42,005 nt of DNA, from NCBI RefSeq assembly GCF_902703175.1, contig NZ_CACRYJ010000045.1:1-42005 (forward strand), in the 5' to 3' direction. Made by a program: the position numbers and the translations under genes. The stretch comes from Occultella aeris. GTDB lineage: Bacteria > Actinomycetota > Actinomycetes > Actinomycetales > Beutenbergiaceae. The notes under the pieces are model-generated. The model worked only from the letters and a program-made list of their open reading frames with translations. It was not told the DNA's origin and did not search any database. Shown in pieces: positions 16,772 to 24,916 of this stretch (position 1 is the stretch's first letter; each line of letters begins with the position of its first letter).

Positions 16772-18100
16772 ATGTCTGGAGCCTCCGCGGCGAGCACCGC
16801 GCTGCTGACCGACCGGTACGAGCTGACGATGGTGCAGGCCGCGCTGGCCGACGGCACCGCGTCGCGGCGGTCCGTGTTCGAACTGTTCACCCGGCGCCTG
16901 CCCAACGGTCGCCGGTACGGCGTGGTGGCCGGCACCGGGCGCCTGCTCGAGGCGATCACGGCGTTCCGGTTCGGCGACGACGAGCTCGACTACCTGCGCA
17001 GCGGCGACGTCGTGAACGCCGAGACCCTGGACTTCCTCGCGAACTACCGGTTCACCGGGGACATCTACGGCTATGCCGAGGGCGAGGTGTTCTTCCCGGG
17101 CTCCCCGTTGCTGGTGGTGGAGTCCTCGTTCGCGGAGGGCGTCATCCTCGAGACGGTGGCGCTGTCGATCCTGAACTACGACTCGGCGGTCGCCTCGGCA
17201 GCGTCGAGGATGACCAGTGCGGCGGGCAGCCGGCCGTGCCTGGAGATGGGCGGCCGGCGCGCGCACGAGTGGGCGGCCGTTGCCGCTGCCCGTGCCGCGA
17301 TCGTGGCCGGGTTCACCGGCACCTCCAACCTCGAGGCCGGGCGCCGGTACGACCTGCCCACCATCGGCACCGCGGCCCACTCGTTCACCCTGCTGCACGA
17401 CGACGAGGCGTCCGCGTTCGCCGCGCAGGTGGCCTCCTACGGGCCGGACACCACCCTGCTGGTGGACACCTATGACATCGCCGAGGGTGTGCGCCTGGCG
17501 ATCGAGGCCGCCGGGACCGGACTGGACTCGGTGCGCCTGGACTCCGGCGACCTCGGCGTGGTGGCCCGGGAGGTGCGCGAGCAACTGGACTCCCTGGGTG
17601 CGGCCGGCACGAAGATCGTGGTGTCCTCCGACCTGGACGAGTACGCCATCGCCTCGCTCGCCGTGGCGCCGGTGGACTCCTACGGCGTCGGCACCTCCGT
17701 GGTGACCGGCTCCGGTGCGCCCACGTGCGGCATGGTCTACAAGTTGGTGCTCCGGGAGGGTGGCACCGGTCGGATGGAGCCGGTCGAGAAGGCCTCCAGC
17801 TCCAAGACCAGCGTCGGCGGGCGCAAGAGCGCCGCCCGGCGCCTCGACGCCGCGGGCCGGGCCGGCGAAGAACTCGTGGTGGCCGGAGCGCAGGGCGACT
17901 GGGTCCCCGACGACGAGGACCTGCGGCCCCTGCACGTGCCGCTGGTCCGCGACGGCGTCGTCGAGGCCTCCTACACCGGCGCCGAGGGCGTCCGACGCGC
18001 CGCGGCCCGGCACGCGGCCTCCCGGGCGGAACTGGCGCCGTCGGCCCGCCGCCTGTCCAAGGGCGACCCGGCGGTGCCCACGACGCACGTCACGATCTGA
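16772..18100 (+). CDS. pncB: nicotinate phosphoribosyltransferase
   Basis: Makes nicotinate mononucleotide from nicotinate and PRPP in the NAD salvage pathway, driven by ATP. 442 residues. TDRYELTMVQ at residues 13-22 is the family's N-terminal signature. GTAAHSFTLLH near 207 holds the His phosphorylated during catalysis. SVRLDSGDLG near 250, SSDLDEY near 285, GVGTSVVTGSGAP near 307 and the phosphate loop EKASSSKTSVGGRK near 340 complete the active site. Standalone gene; ends 27 bp before the convergent isomerase. Confidence 0.95.
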   Translation: MSGASAASTALLTDRYELTMVQAALADGTASRRSVFELFTRRLPNGRRYGVVAGTGRLLEAITAFRFGDDELDYLRSGDVVNAETLDFLANYRFTGDIYGYAEGEVFFPGSPLLVVESSFAEGVILETVALSILNYDSAVASAASRMTSAAGSRPCLEMGGRRAHEWAAVAAARAAIVAGFTGTSNLEAGRRYDLPTIGTAAHSFTLLHDDEASAFAAQVASYGPDTTLLVDTYDIAEGVRLAIEAAGTGLDSVRLDSGDLGVVAREVREQLDSLGAAGTKIVVSSDLDEYAIASLAVAPVDSYGVGTSVVTGSGAPTCGMVYKLVLREGGTGRMEPVEKASSSKTSVGGRKSAARRLDAAGRAGEELVVAGAQGDWVPDDEDLRPLHVPLVRDGVVEASYTGAEGVRRAAARHAASRAELAPSARRLSKGDPAVPTTHVTI

Positions 18101-18127
18101 GCCGACGATCAGGCGCCGCCCGACCGA

Positions 18128-18928
18128 TCAGGCCGGCCACAGGGACTGGGCGATGTCCAGGTCTGCGCGCGCCAGTTCGGCGTGCCGCTCCGTCGTGGCT
18201 GCGTCGGTGTACTCCGGGTGCAGGCAGATCGGGTCGGACCAGCCGGTGGCGTGGAGCCAGGCCAGGACGCGGGACCAGTCCGCCATCCCGCTCTCGGCGG
18301 GACCGAACCAGGGTCGGTAGCGCGGTGCCCCCGAGACCGGATCGGGCACCCGCCGGTACCGTGCGTTCTTGAGATTCACCTGGCCGAGTCGCGGCCCGGC
18401 CAGCTCCAGACTGCGGACCGGATCCACCCCGGTCAGTGCGTCGTGGGCCGCGTCCCACGCCAGCTTGAACCCAGGCAGGTCCTCGATCAGCTGCAGGATG
18501 CCCAACGTGCTCTCCACGTAGGTGCCGTGGTGCTGTTGCACGACGACAGTGACCCCGTAGCGATCGCACCACGGGACCGCTGTGGCCCACTCCCGGTGCA
18601 ACCGACCCACTCCCGCGCGATAGTCCTGATCGACCGGTGCCATGGTGCGGACCATGGACACGCCGGCCTCGGCGCATGCGGCCAGAACCGGCTCCACCGG
18701 GTCCGCGGCGACGCTGGTCACCTTGACGCCGTACTCGGCCAATGAACGCACGAAGTCTGCGAGTCGCTCGCCCACATTGTCCGGATCGAGGTAGCAGCCG
18801 GGTCGAACCGGCACCTCCGCTCCGGCGAACCCCAGCCCTGCGACGAGTTCCCCGAGCGGTCCCGGCGGCATGGCAGACCAGGGCTTGGTGAAGACGGACC
18901 AGGTCACGTCATCCGTGGTCGGTCGCAT
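18128..18928 (-). CDS. xylose isomerase-like TIM-barrel sugar isomerase/epimerase
   Basis: A 266-residue member of the AP-endonuclease-2/xylose isomerase-like family, which includes inosose isomerases, hydroxypyruvate isomerase and keto-sugar 3-epimerases. Likely metal ligands and active-site segments are GTYVESTLG, FKLAWDAAHDAL, GQVNLKNARY and CLHPEYTDA. I chose ATG 18928, with AGGAG 9 nt upstream, over a longer open frame whose N-terminal extension is poor-quality sequence (Cys/Arg/Ser-rich). It is divergent from the amidohydrolase, and the shared 140-bp promoter holds a candidate IclR site. Substrate unknown; its context suggests a sugar derived from the polysaccharide handled by this locus. 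Confidence 0.85.
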   Translation of the reverse strand: MRPTTDDVTWSVFTKPWSAMPPGPLGELVAGLGFAGAEVPVRPGCYLDPDNVGERLADFVRSLAEYGVKVTSVAADPVEPVLAACAEAGVSMVRTMAPVDQDYRAGVGRLHREWATAVPWCDRYGVTVVVQQHHGTYVESTLGILQLIEDLPGFKLAWDAAHDALTGVDPVRSLELAGPRLGQVNLKNARYRRVPDPVSGAPRYRPWFGPAESGMADWSRVLAWLHATGWSDPICLHPEYTDAATTERHAELARADLDIAQSLWPA

Positions 18929-18980
18929 CGGCGCGCACTCCTGTCGGTTCGGGACATCGGTCGCCACGACCTTACGCCAG

Positions 18981-19003
18981 TTCGGTATCGTTGAACCATC
19001 TTC
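18981..19003. promoter_or_regulatory. candidate IclR operator, left end of the catabolic locus
   Basis: TTCGGTATCGT, T, GAA-N5-TTC. The same 23-base pattern occurs at 32224-32246, with 17 of 23 bases identical, in front of the lyase gene. It lies between the divergent isomerase and amidohydrolase genes, just upstream of a possible TAAGGT -10 for the isomerase. Binding by the IclR protein at 21551 is inferred. Confidence 0.55.
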
Positions 19004-19068
19004 CGCATCGCCGAACGATCGACTAGGGTCTCGATGTGATGATCGAGTCAGCGACAGGGAGGACAGTG

Positions 19069-20226
19069 ATGTCTGCACAGGAGATCGTGATCGATTGCGA
19101 TGTGCACAACGACATGGTCGGGTTGTCGACGTACATCCCGCTGGTCTGGCGGGAGGCGTGGCGCAACCAGCGACTGCCGGGCGGGAACTACACGAACCCG
19201 CGCGGAGGCGTCGCCCGGCACGACGTGACACCCCCGGACGGCGGCCGGCCGGCCAGCGATCCGTACTTCCTGATCAGCGATCACCTTGATCGCTATCGGA
19301 TCGACTACGCGATCCTGACCGGGCCGCATCTGCTGGCGATGGGCACCGATCCCGACTACATGACCATGGCGGCCACCGCCTACAACGCCTGTACGGTCGA
19401 TGAGTGGCTCGACGTGTCCGACCGCTTCCGCGGGTCGATCCTGGTGTATGCCGATGAACCGGTCGCAGCGGCGGCCGAGATCCGCCGCTGGGCAGGCGAT
19501 CCACGCTTCGTGCAGGTGATCGCTGCCGCCACCACCAGACGTCCGCTCGGCCAGCGCTACCACTGGCCGATCTTCGAGGCAGCTGCCGAGGCCGGTCTGC
19601 CGTTCGCCGTTCACCCGGGCACGGAGGGCGCGGGCACCTCACTCCCACCGACACCGGTCGGCTGGCCCTCGCGCTACATGGAGTGGCACAACATCCTGCC
19701 GATCGGGTACATGGCCCAGATCAACAGCATGGTGACCGAGGGCGTCTTCGAGCAGTTCCCGTCGCTCCAGTTCGTCGCCATCGAGGGCGGCATGGCCTGG
19801 CTGCCCCATCTGATGTGGCGGATGGACAAGAACTACAAGGCCCTGCGGGACACCGCGCCGTGGTTGAAGCGGCTGCCTTCGGAGTACATCCTCGATCACG
19901 TCAAACTGACCACCCAGCCGATCGAGGAACCGCGACGACCTCACGAACTGCGCGAGATCCTCGCGATGATCGATGCCGAACGGACACTGATGTTCTCCTC
20001 GGACTACCCGCACTGGGACTTCGACAACCGCGACCTCATCCTGTCCTCCGTCGAGGCCACCACCCGCGACCGGATCATGGGCGGCACGGCGGCAGAGCTG
20101 TACGGCCTCCACCGCGCACCTGCGGTCGAGACCCTGCCGTCACACCGGCCGGTGAGCGGCGCCGAGAGCGGGCATCGGCAACGTGCCGGCGACGCACTCA
20201 CCTCGATCGAGGCCGCCGTCGAATGA
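19069..20226 (+). CDS. amidohydrolase-2 (ACMSD-like) family hydrolase or decarboxylase
   Basis: A 385-residue metal-dependent TIM-barrel enzyme. Relatives hydrolyse lactones such as 2-pyrone-4,6-dicarboxylate or sugar lactones, or decarboxylate aromatic acids. IDCDVHND at the start carries D11-x-H13 in place of the more usual HxH, as in a subset of this family. PFAVHPGTEG near residue 180 and MFSSDYPHWDFD near 310 supply further His and Asp ligands. ATG 19069 has GGAGG 6 nt upstream; an in-frame GTG/ATG 30 bp earlier lacks one. The stop overlaps the Rieske/reductase start as ATGA, so the two are co-translated. The last 35 residues are a low-complexity tail. Confidence 0.88.
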   Translation: MSAQEIVIDCDVHNDMVGLSTYIPLVWREAWRNQRLPGGNYTNPRGGVARHDVTPPDGGRPASDPYFLISDHLDRYRIDYAILTGPHLLAMGTDPDYMTMAATAYNACTVDEWLDVSDRFRGSILVYADEPVAAAAEIRRWAGDPRFVQVIAAATTRRPLGQRYHWPIFEAAAEAGLPFAVHPGTEGAGTSLPPTPVGWPSRYMEWHNILPIGYMAQINSMVTEGVFEQFPSLQFVAIEGGMAWLPHLMWRMDKNYKALRDTAPWLKRLPSEYILDHVKLTTQPIEEPRRPHELREILAMIDAERTLMFSSDYPHWDFDNRDLILSSVEATTRDRIMGGTAAELYGLHRAPAVETLPSHRPVSGAESGHRQRAGDALTSIEAAVE

Positions 20227-21533
20227 GCGGACCGCTACTGGCCAGGCTCGAGGACATTCCCTCGGCAGGGGAAGGACCGTTCCGCTGCAGCGTCGACGGC
20301 GAGGAGCTCGGGCTGTTCCGGGTCGGCGAGCAGGTGATCGCGTGGCGCGACCTCTGCCCGCATGAGGCGGCCCAGGTCTGTCGCGGAACGATCGCTGGCA
20401 CACGCCTCGAGTCCGACGTGGGCGACTACCGGTTCGGCCGTGCCCGGGAGATCCTGCGCTGTCCGTGGCACGGCTGGGAGTTCGACCTGCGCACCGGCCA
20501 CCACCTCGCGTCCGGATCCGGAGCGAGGTTGCGGTCCCACCCGATCGAGGTCCGCGACGGCCTGGTCTTCGACGCGGCAGGACTGGCCCATGATCGCGAA
20601 CTGGTGATCACGGGGCGGCACGAGGTCGCCGAGGCAGTGGTCGTGCTCGATCTCTCGCCGGCCGATGACGCACCCCTGCCGGCTTGGGCACCCGGCGCGC
20701 ACATCGACCTCGAGCTCGCGTCCGGGCGACGGCGACAGTATTCGTTGTGCGGGGATCCCCGGGACCGGACGTCATATCGCATCGCAGTCCTTCGAGAGGT
20801 CGCGGGCCGAGGCGGATCTGCCGAGGTCCACGACGACGGACAACTCGGTGCGCGGCTGCTCATGAAGCGCATCCGCAACCGCTTCCCCCTCGTGGGCGCC
20901 TCCCGGTACCTCTTCATCGCGGGTGGGATCGGCATCACCGCGATGCTTGCCATGGCACGGTCGGTGAGCCGACGGCGAGGTGCCGCCGAGCTCGTCTACG
21001 TCGGCAGAACCTCCGACGCGATGCCCTTTCGCGACGAGGTTGCCGCGCTCGGCTTCGCCCGGACGATCATGACCGATGCCGACGGCAGGCCGGACCTCAC
21101 CGCGATGCTGGCCGCGACCGGTGATGAGACCGTGATCTACTGCTGCGGTCCGACCGAGATGATCACGCAAGTGGCCGCGGCGGGTGAACGACTCGGCCGC
21201 CGAGTCGTGACCGAGAGTTTCACGGGGCCGGCCACCCCAGCTCACGCCGATGACCAGGACGGCCGGGACTTCGACGTTGTGCTGGCGGGCAGCGGTCAGC
21301 GGGTCACCGTTGGCGCGACCGAGACGATCCTCGAGGCTCTGCGCCGCGAGGGCATCGGCCACGCCGCGTCCTCGTGCGAGCAGGGCTGGTGCGGCAGTTG
21401 CGAGACGCGGGTACTGGAGGGAGCACCACAGCACCGCGATACCGTGCTCACCGACGCCGAGCGGGAGGAGTCCGACCGCATGATGATCTGCGTCGGCCGA
21501 GCGACCGGTGACTGCCTGACCCTCGATCTGTGA
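20223..21533 (+). CDS. Rieske domain fused to phthalate dioxygenase reductase-type flavoprotein
   Basis: A 436-residue electron-transfer chain in one polypeptide. Residues 1-115 form a Rieske [2Fe-2S] domain with ligands C45-x-H47 and C80-x2-H83 (CPWHGW). Residues about 130-335 are a flavin- and NAD-binding reductase: RQYS at 171-174 binds flavin, GGIGITA at 234-240 and CCGP at 307-310 bind NAD(P)H. Residues about 345-436 form a plant-type [2Fe-2S] ferredoxin with C385-x4-C390-x2-C393-x29-C423. Electrons would flow NADH, flavin, plant-type cluster, Rieske cluster. Normally such a Rieske ferredoxin serves a separate oxygenase, but no oxygenase gene is present in the window. ATG overlaps the amidohydrolase stop. 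Confidence 0.9.
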   Translation: MSGPLLARLEDIPSAGEGPFRCSVDGEELGLFRVGEQVIAWRDLCPHEAAQVCRGTIAGTRLESDVGDYRFGRAREILRCPWHGWEFDLRTGHHLASGSGARLRSHPIEVRDGLVFDAAGLAHDRELVITGRHEVAEAVVVLDLSPADDAPLPAWAPGAHIDLELASGRRRQYSLCGDPRDRTSYRIAVLREVAGRGGSAEVHDDGQLGARLLMKRIRNRFPLVGASRYLFIAGGIGITAMLAMARSVSRRRGAAELVYVGRTSDAMPFRDEVAALGFARTIMTDADGRPDLTAMLAATGDETVIYCCGPTEMITQVAAAGERLGRRVVTESFTGPATPAHADDQDGRDFDVVLAGSGQRVTVGATETILEALRREGIGHAASSCEQGWCGSCETRVLEGAPQHRDTVLTDAEREESDRMMICVGRATGDCLTLDL

Positions 21534-21550
21534 TCGGGGCTCCGGCCCGG

Positions 21551-22351
21551 CTAGAGCGCGGCCTGGTACACCTCGGCGACGGTCGACTCCGTCGGCTCGG
21601 GAACGGGGTACTCCTTGAGCCCGAGCTGACGAGCCAGCGCGCTGCCGGCCCGCCACAACTCATGGGCCACGGTGAGCACCTCGTCGGCGCCGAGGCTCCA
21701 CGGCGCCGAGCAGCCGATCGCCCACGCCGGCTTGCCGGGGTGGCGCCACGCGGGCACGGCGACGCCGCTGGCGCTGATCCGGGGCGACTGATCGGGCCGG
21801 GGCAGACGAAGTCCGATCCCGGCCTGCCGGAATCGCTCGAGCACACCGTTCCATCGGTCCACCGGCCAACCGGCCACATCGGGGTGCTCGGCGATGTAGC
21901 GCGGCCAGGAGGCGGGATCCTCATAGGCCACCAGCAGCCGGCCGGTGGCGAGGTCGAGTGCCGAGCCGGCATCGGTCGCCGCAGTGCGGCCGACCGTCAC
22001 AAGATCGGTGCCCGGACTGTAGGCCACCTCCTTCGGCACGCCCCCGATCAGCGACACGGCAATCGCACTGTGGCCGGTGGTCGAGGCGATCTGGTCCGTG
22101 GCGCTCCGGAGCGCATCCAGCAGCGACTCCTCCCCCGCGGAGGCGATGGCCGCTGCCCGCGGCCCGAGCCGATAGGACCCGTCGGTGTTGGTGGCGTAGT
22201 CCTCCTCGACCAAGGAGATCAGGAGGTTGTGCGTGGTCGACGGCGGCAGGCCGACCTGCCTGGCGATCACAGAGAGCGGTACCGCGGAGTCAGTGACCGC
22301 AAGCACCTCGAGGATCCTCAGCGCCCGCCGAACCGATGTCACCCCAGCCAA
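21551..22351 (-). CDS. IclR-family transcriptional regulator
   Basis: A 266-residue regulator with an N-terminal winged helix (VRRALRILEVLAV, then LSVIARQVGLPPSTTHNLLISLVEEDY, about residues 7-53) and a C-terminal effector-binding GAF-like domain (about 80-250). TTG at 22351 is taken as the start because IclR proteins usually begin about 6-10 residues before the first helix. A GTG three codons later also fits, and neither has a good ribosome binding site. It is divergent from the LamG-like gene and sits in the middle of the catabolic locus, so it is the best candidate for binding the paired sites at 18981 and 32224. The effector is likely a pathway sugar or acid. Confidence 0.9.
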   Translation of the reverse strand: MAGVTSVRRALRILEVLAVTDSAVPLSVIARQVGLPPSTTHNLLISLVEEDYATNTDGSYRLGPRAAAIASAGEESLLDALRSATDQIASTTGHSAIAVSLIGGVPKEVAYSPGTDLVTVGRTAATDAGSALDLATGRLLVAYEDPASWPRYIAEHPDVAGWPVDRWNGVLERFRQAGIGLRLPRPDQSPRISASGVAVPAWRHPGKPAWAIGCSAPWSLGADEVLTVAHELWRAGSALARQLGLKEYPVPEPTESTVAEVYQAAL

Positions 22352-22422
22352 CGTGACGTCCCGATCCGGTTGACGTGCAGCGAAGCACCCGAGAGATTCA
22401 TCATGGTAGGAGGGTAGACGGT

Positions 22423-23223
22423 ATGACAGAACGTGCGAGCGAGGACCTCTCCCGTGTCGAGTGGAACTTCACCGCCGGACCGGATCTGCTCGACACCACC
22501 GGCAACGGCCTGCGGCTGGAACCGGGCTCGGACTCCGGGCCGGTCGAGTGGGTCCCCGACGAGGACGTCGGCGGTGCGCTGCGGTTCGACCATGGCCGGT
22601 ATCTGAGCATCCCCGCCGCGCGAGTCGGCCCGCTGGACGCAGGGCGGCGGGGTGATCGCGTCTCGGTGATCGCCCTGCTCCGGCGGCGCAGCCCGACCAC
22701 CGGATTCATCGCCGGGATGTGGCAGGAGGACGACAACGACCCACGCCGCCAGTACGGGCTGTTCGTGAGCCTGCCGGTCTACGGCGGCGACCAGCGGGTC
22801 TGCGGGCACGTCTCCGCGGACGGCCGCCCGAGCGAGGGGCTGCCGTACAGCCGCGACTACTCTGCCTCGAAGCGCGCAGTCGGGTTGGAACGCTGGCACG
22901 TCGTGGCGTTCAGCTACGACGGAGCACAGGTCACGTCCTATCTCGACGGCGTCAGCGACGACCATGTCGACTACACCGAACCGGGCCCGCCCCTCGGCAT
23001 GGGCTGGCGCTACCGGAAGAACCCGTACGAGTATCGGTCCGGGCTCAACCGCGGCGCCGCGTCGGACTTCACGGTCGGATCGGTCCGGCTGACCTCGGGA
23101 ATGGCCAACCACTTCACCGGCGACCTGGCTCGCCTGCGCGTGACGCCGGCTGCGCTCTCGCCCGCGCAACTGCGGTTCACCAGCGACCGGTGGCTGGCGT
23201 CGACGGTCCGGTCGTCCGGCTGA
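22423..23223 (+). CDS. LamG/concanavalin A-like domain protein, cytoplasmic
   Basis: A 266-residue protein that appears to be a single LamG-type beta-sandwich: VEWNFTAG at the start, GALRFDHGRYLSIP near 48, VSVIALLRRRSPTTGFIAGMW near 75, WHVVAFSYDGAQVTSYLDGV near 158 and GDLARLRVTPAALSPAQL near 236. Such domains bind or cleave carbohydrate. Unusually there is no signal peptide, so it should stay inside the cell unless exported another way. GGAGG lies about 9 nt before ATG 22423. It runs into the binding-protein gene across a shared terminator. No catalytic residues can be assigned; it could be a sugar-binding protein or an unrecognised glycan-active enzyme. Confidence 0.75.
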   Translation: MTERASEDLSRVEWNFTAGPDLLDTTGNGLRLEPGSDSGPVEWVPDEDVGGALRFDHGRYLSIPAARVGPLDAGRRGDRVSVIALLRRRSPTTGFIAGMWQEDDNDPRRQYGLFVSLPVYGGDQRVCGHVSADGRPSEGLPYSRDYSASKRAVGLERWHVVAFSYDGAQVTSYLDGVSDDHVDYTEPGPPLGMGWRYRKNPYEYRSGLNRGAASDFTVGSVRLTSGMANHFTGDLARLRVTPAALSPAQLRFTSDRWLASTVRSSG

Positions 23224-23224
23224 G

Positions 23225-23256
23225 CGGTCGGCACCCGCGGCTGCGGGTACCGACCG
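23225..23256. terminator. bidirectional terminator hairpin
   Basis: CGGTCGGCACCCGC and GCGGGTACCGACCG pair over 13 of 14 positions around the loop GGCT. It lies between two convergent stop codons, those of the LamG-like gene and the binding protein, and so can end both transcripts. Confidence 0.75.
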
Positions 23257-23273
23257 GCTTCTCGCGACCGGGT

Positions 23274-24905
23274 TCATTCCGCCGCCAGCGCCTCCTCGAG
23301 CTCGGCGCGAATCTGGTCACCGCCGTCGGAGCGCCAGGTGGCCACGGAGTCGGCCCAGTCGCTGATCTTCTTCCGTCCCTGGATGATGTCGTTGAACTCG
23401 CTGTCGAGCCGTGCGGTCAGTTCGGCCCCGTTCTGGGACTCGGCGGCCGAGTAGCGGTAGATGGCGGGGTTGTCCACGCCCTGGGGGGCGAGCTGCTTCA
23501 TGTGCTCGAAGAACTTCGTCGTGACCCCCGGGTCGTTGGGGAAGTAGCCGACCCGGGGCGCGCAGACCAGGGTCACCAGGCTGAGCGCTTCGCGCAGACC
23601 TCGCTCGGTCTGGACCGGGTCGGATCCCTCGAGCGTGTAGTTGACGCCCTCCTCGCCGTAGATGACGGAGAGGTGCTCTGCGCTGCCGAAGGGCGCGGCC
23701 AGGTAGTTCCAGATGTCCAGGATCGTCTCGACCCGGTCTTCGTTGCCCTGGGAGATCGCACCCACCGAGTAGGCGGGCCTACCGAGATGCAGGGTGCCCT
23801 GGCCACCGTCGTAGCCGGGCAGAGGCATGCCGTCGATGTCGAAGGTCTCACCCACCGTCTGCTCGCGGTGGTACTGGAACCAAGCCGGGTAGGAGTCATA
23901 GGTGATCAACGTTCGGCCGCTGCCGAACAACTGTTTGGCCTCGGCACCGGACAGGGCGAACGCGTCCGGATGGACCACACCCGCCTCCCACAGCCTGATG
24001 CAGGCATTGAGAACCTCCTCCTGCTCCGGCACCTCGTAGGCGTTGGTGAGGTTGCCGCCGTCCAACTGCCACATATTGGGTACCCCCAGCATCTGGCGGA
24101 CGTAGGCGACCGGGGTGTTCGTCAGTGCCCACACCGAGTTCCTGGAGTCAGTCAACTGCTCACACAGGGCGAACAGGTCGTCGAAGTCGGTGACCTGACC
24201 GGCGTCGGCGCCCATGGCCGCGATCAGGTCGCTGCGCTGGAAGAGAAGTCCGGTCTGCCACATCCCTCGGTCGGTCGGGATGCCGTAGATCGCGTTGTTG
24301 AAGACCCCTGCCTGCCAGGCCGCCGGAGGGAGGTTGGCAAGGTTCGGATACCTGGTGACCGCATCGCCGGACAGGTGCTCCGTCAGGTCGACGAACCTGG
24401 CCCTGACCAGTTCGGGCAGCCGGGCCACCTTCGCCAGCTCCATCATCGTCGGAAGGTCGTTGCCCGCGACCGTGGTGGCGAATCGCGCCGAGTAGTCGGC
24501 TGCGGGTACCGGCTGGAACTGGAACTCACTCCCGAGCTGTTGGTTGAGGTGCTGCCAGGCGGCGTTCTCCGACATCGGCGGCGGCGCGGCAAGGTAGTAC
24601 GAAGCAAGCGCGGTGATCGGCTGACCGTCGCCCGGCACGCCGTCGACCGTGACCGGCGGGTTCGCGGGGTAGTGGAGGAACGCGTCCGACGATCCGTTCT
24701 CGCCCTTCAGGTCCGCCGGGACGGTCTCGAACACGACGTGCGTCGGCAGCGGGACGCGTTCGGACGGCGAAACGGGTCCGTCGGCTTCCGAACCATCACC
24801 GGGTGCACAGCCCGCTGTGAGTCCCGCGGCGACGGCAGCCGTAGAGAGGCCGAGACCGAGAACGGTTCGACGGTCCAGCTGTGGGGAGAAGAACGTACCG
24901 GGCAT
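23274..24905 (-). CDS. sugar ABC transporter substrate-binding lipoprotein
   Basis: A 543-residue extracellular solute-binding protein of the large LplA/YtcQ-like type that serves complex or acidic oligosaccharides. The N-terminus has a twin-arginine-like motif (DRRTVLGLGLS), a hydrophobic stretch and a lipobox LTAGC, with the lipidated Cys near residue 33. It would be anchored outside the membrane and hand sugars to the two permeases encoded upstream. ATG 24905 is preferred because AAGG lies about 8 nt before it. An ATG five codons earlier has no ribosome binding site. It is the last gene of the lyase operon, 11 bp after the oxidoreductase stop, and is followed by a strong terminator. Confidence 0.92.
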   Translation of the reverse strand: MPGTFFSPQLDRRTVLGLGLSTAAVAAGLTAGCAPGDGSEADGPVSPSERVPLPTHVVFETVPADLKGENGSSDAFLHYPANPPVTVDGVPGDGQPITALASYYLAAPPPMSENAAWQHLNQQLGSEFQFQPVPAADYSARFATTVAGNDLPTMMELAKVARLPELVRARFVDLTEHLSGDAVTRYPNLANLPPAAWQAGVFNNAIYGIPTDRGMWQTGLLFQRSDLIAAMGADAGQVTDFDDLFALCEQLTDSRNSVWALTNTPVAYVRQMLGVPNMWQLDGGNLTNAYEVPEQEEVLNACIRLWEAGVVHPDAFALSGAEAKQLFGSGRTLITYDSYPAWFQYHREQTVGETFDIDGMPLPGYDGGQGTLHLGRPAYSVGAISQGNEDRVETILDIWNYLAAPFGSAEHLSVIYGEEGVNYTLEGSDPVQTERGLREALSLVTLVCAPRVGYFPNDPGVTTKFFEHMKQLAPQGVDNPAIYRYSAAESQNGAELTARLDSEFNDIIQGRKKISDWADSVATWRSDGGDQIRAELEEALAAE

Positions 24906-24916
24906 GGATCTACCTT

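Noticed and set aside
18929-19231. N-terminal extension of the TIM-barrel isomerase
   Set aside because: The longer frame adds about 100 Cys/Arg/Ser-rich residues and would overlap the promoter and start of the amidohydrolase. The ATG at 18928 has a ribosome binding site.
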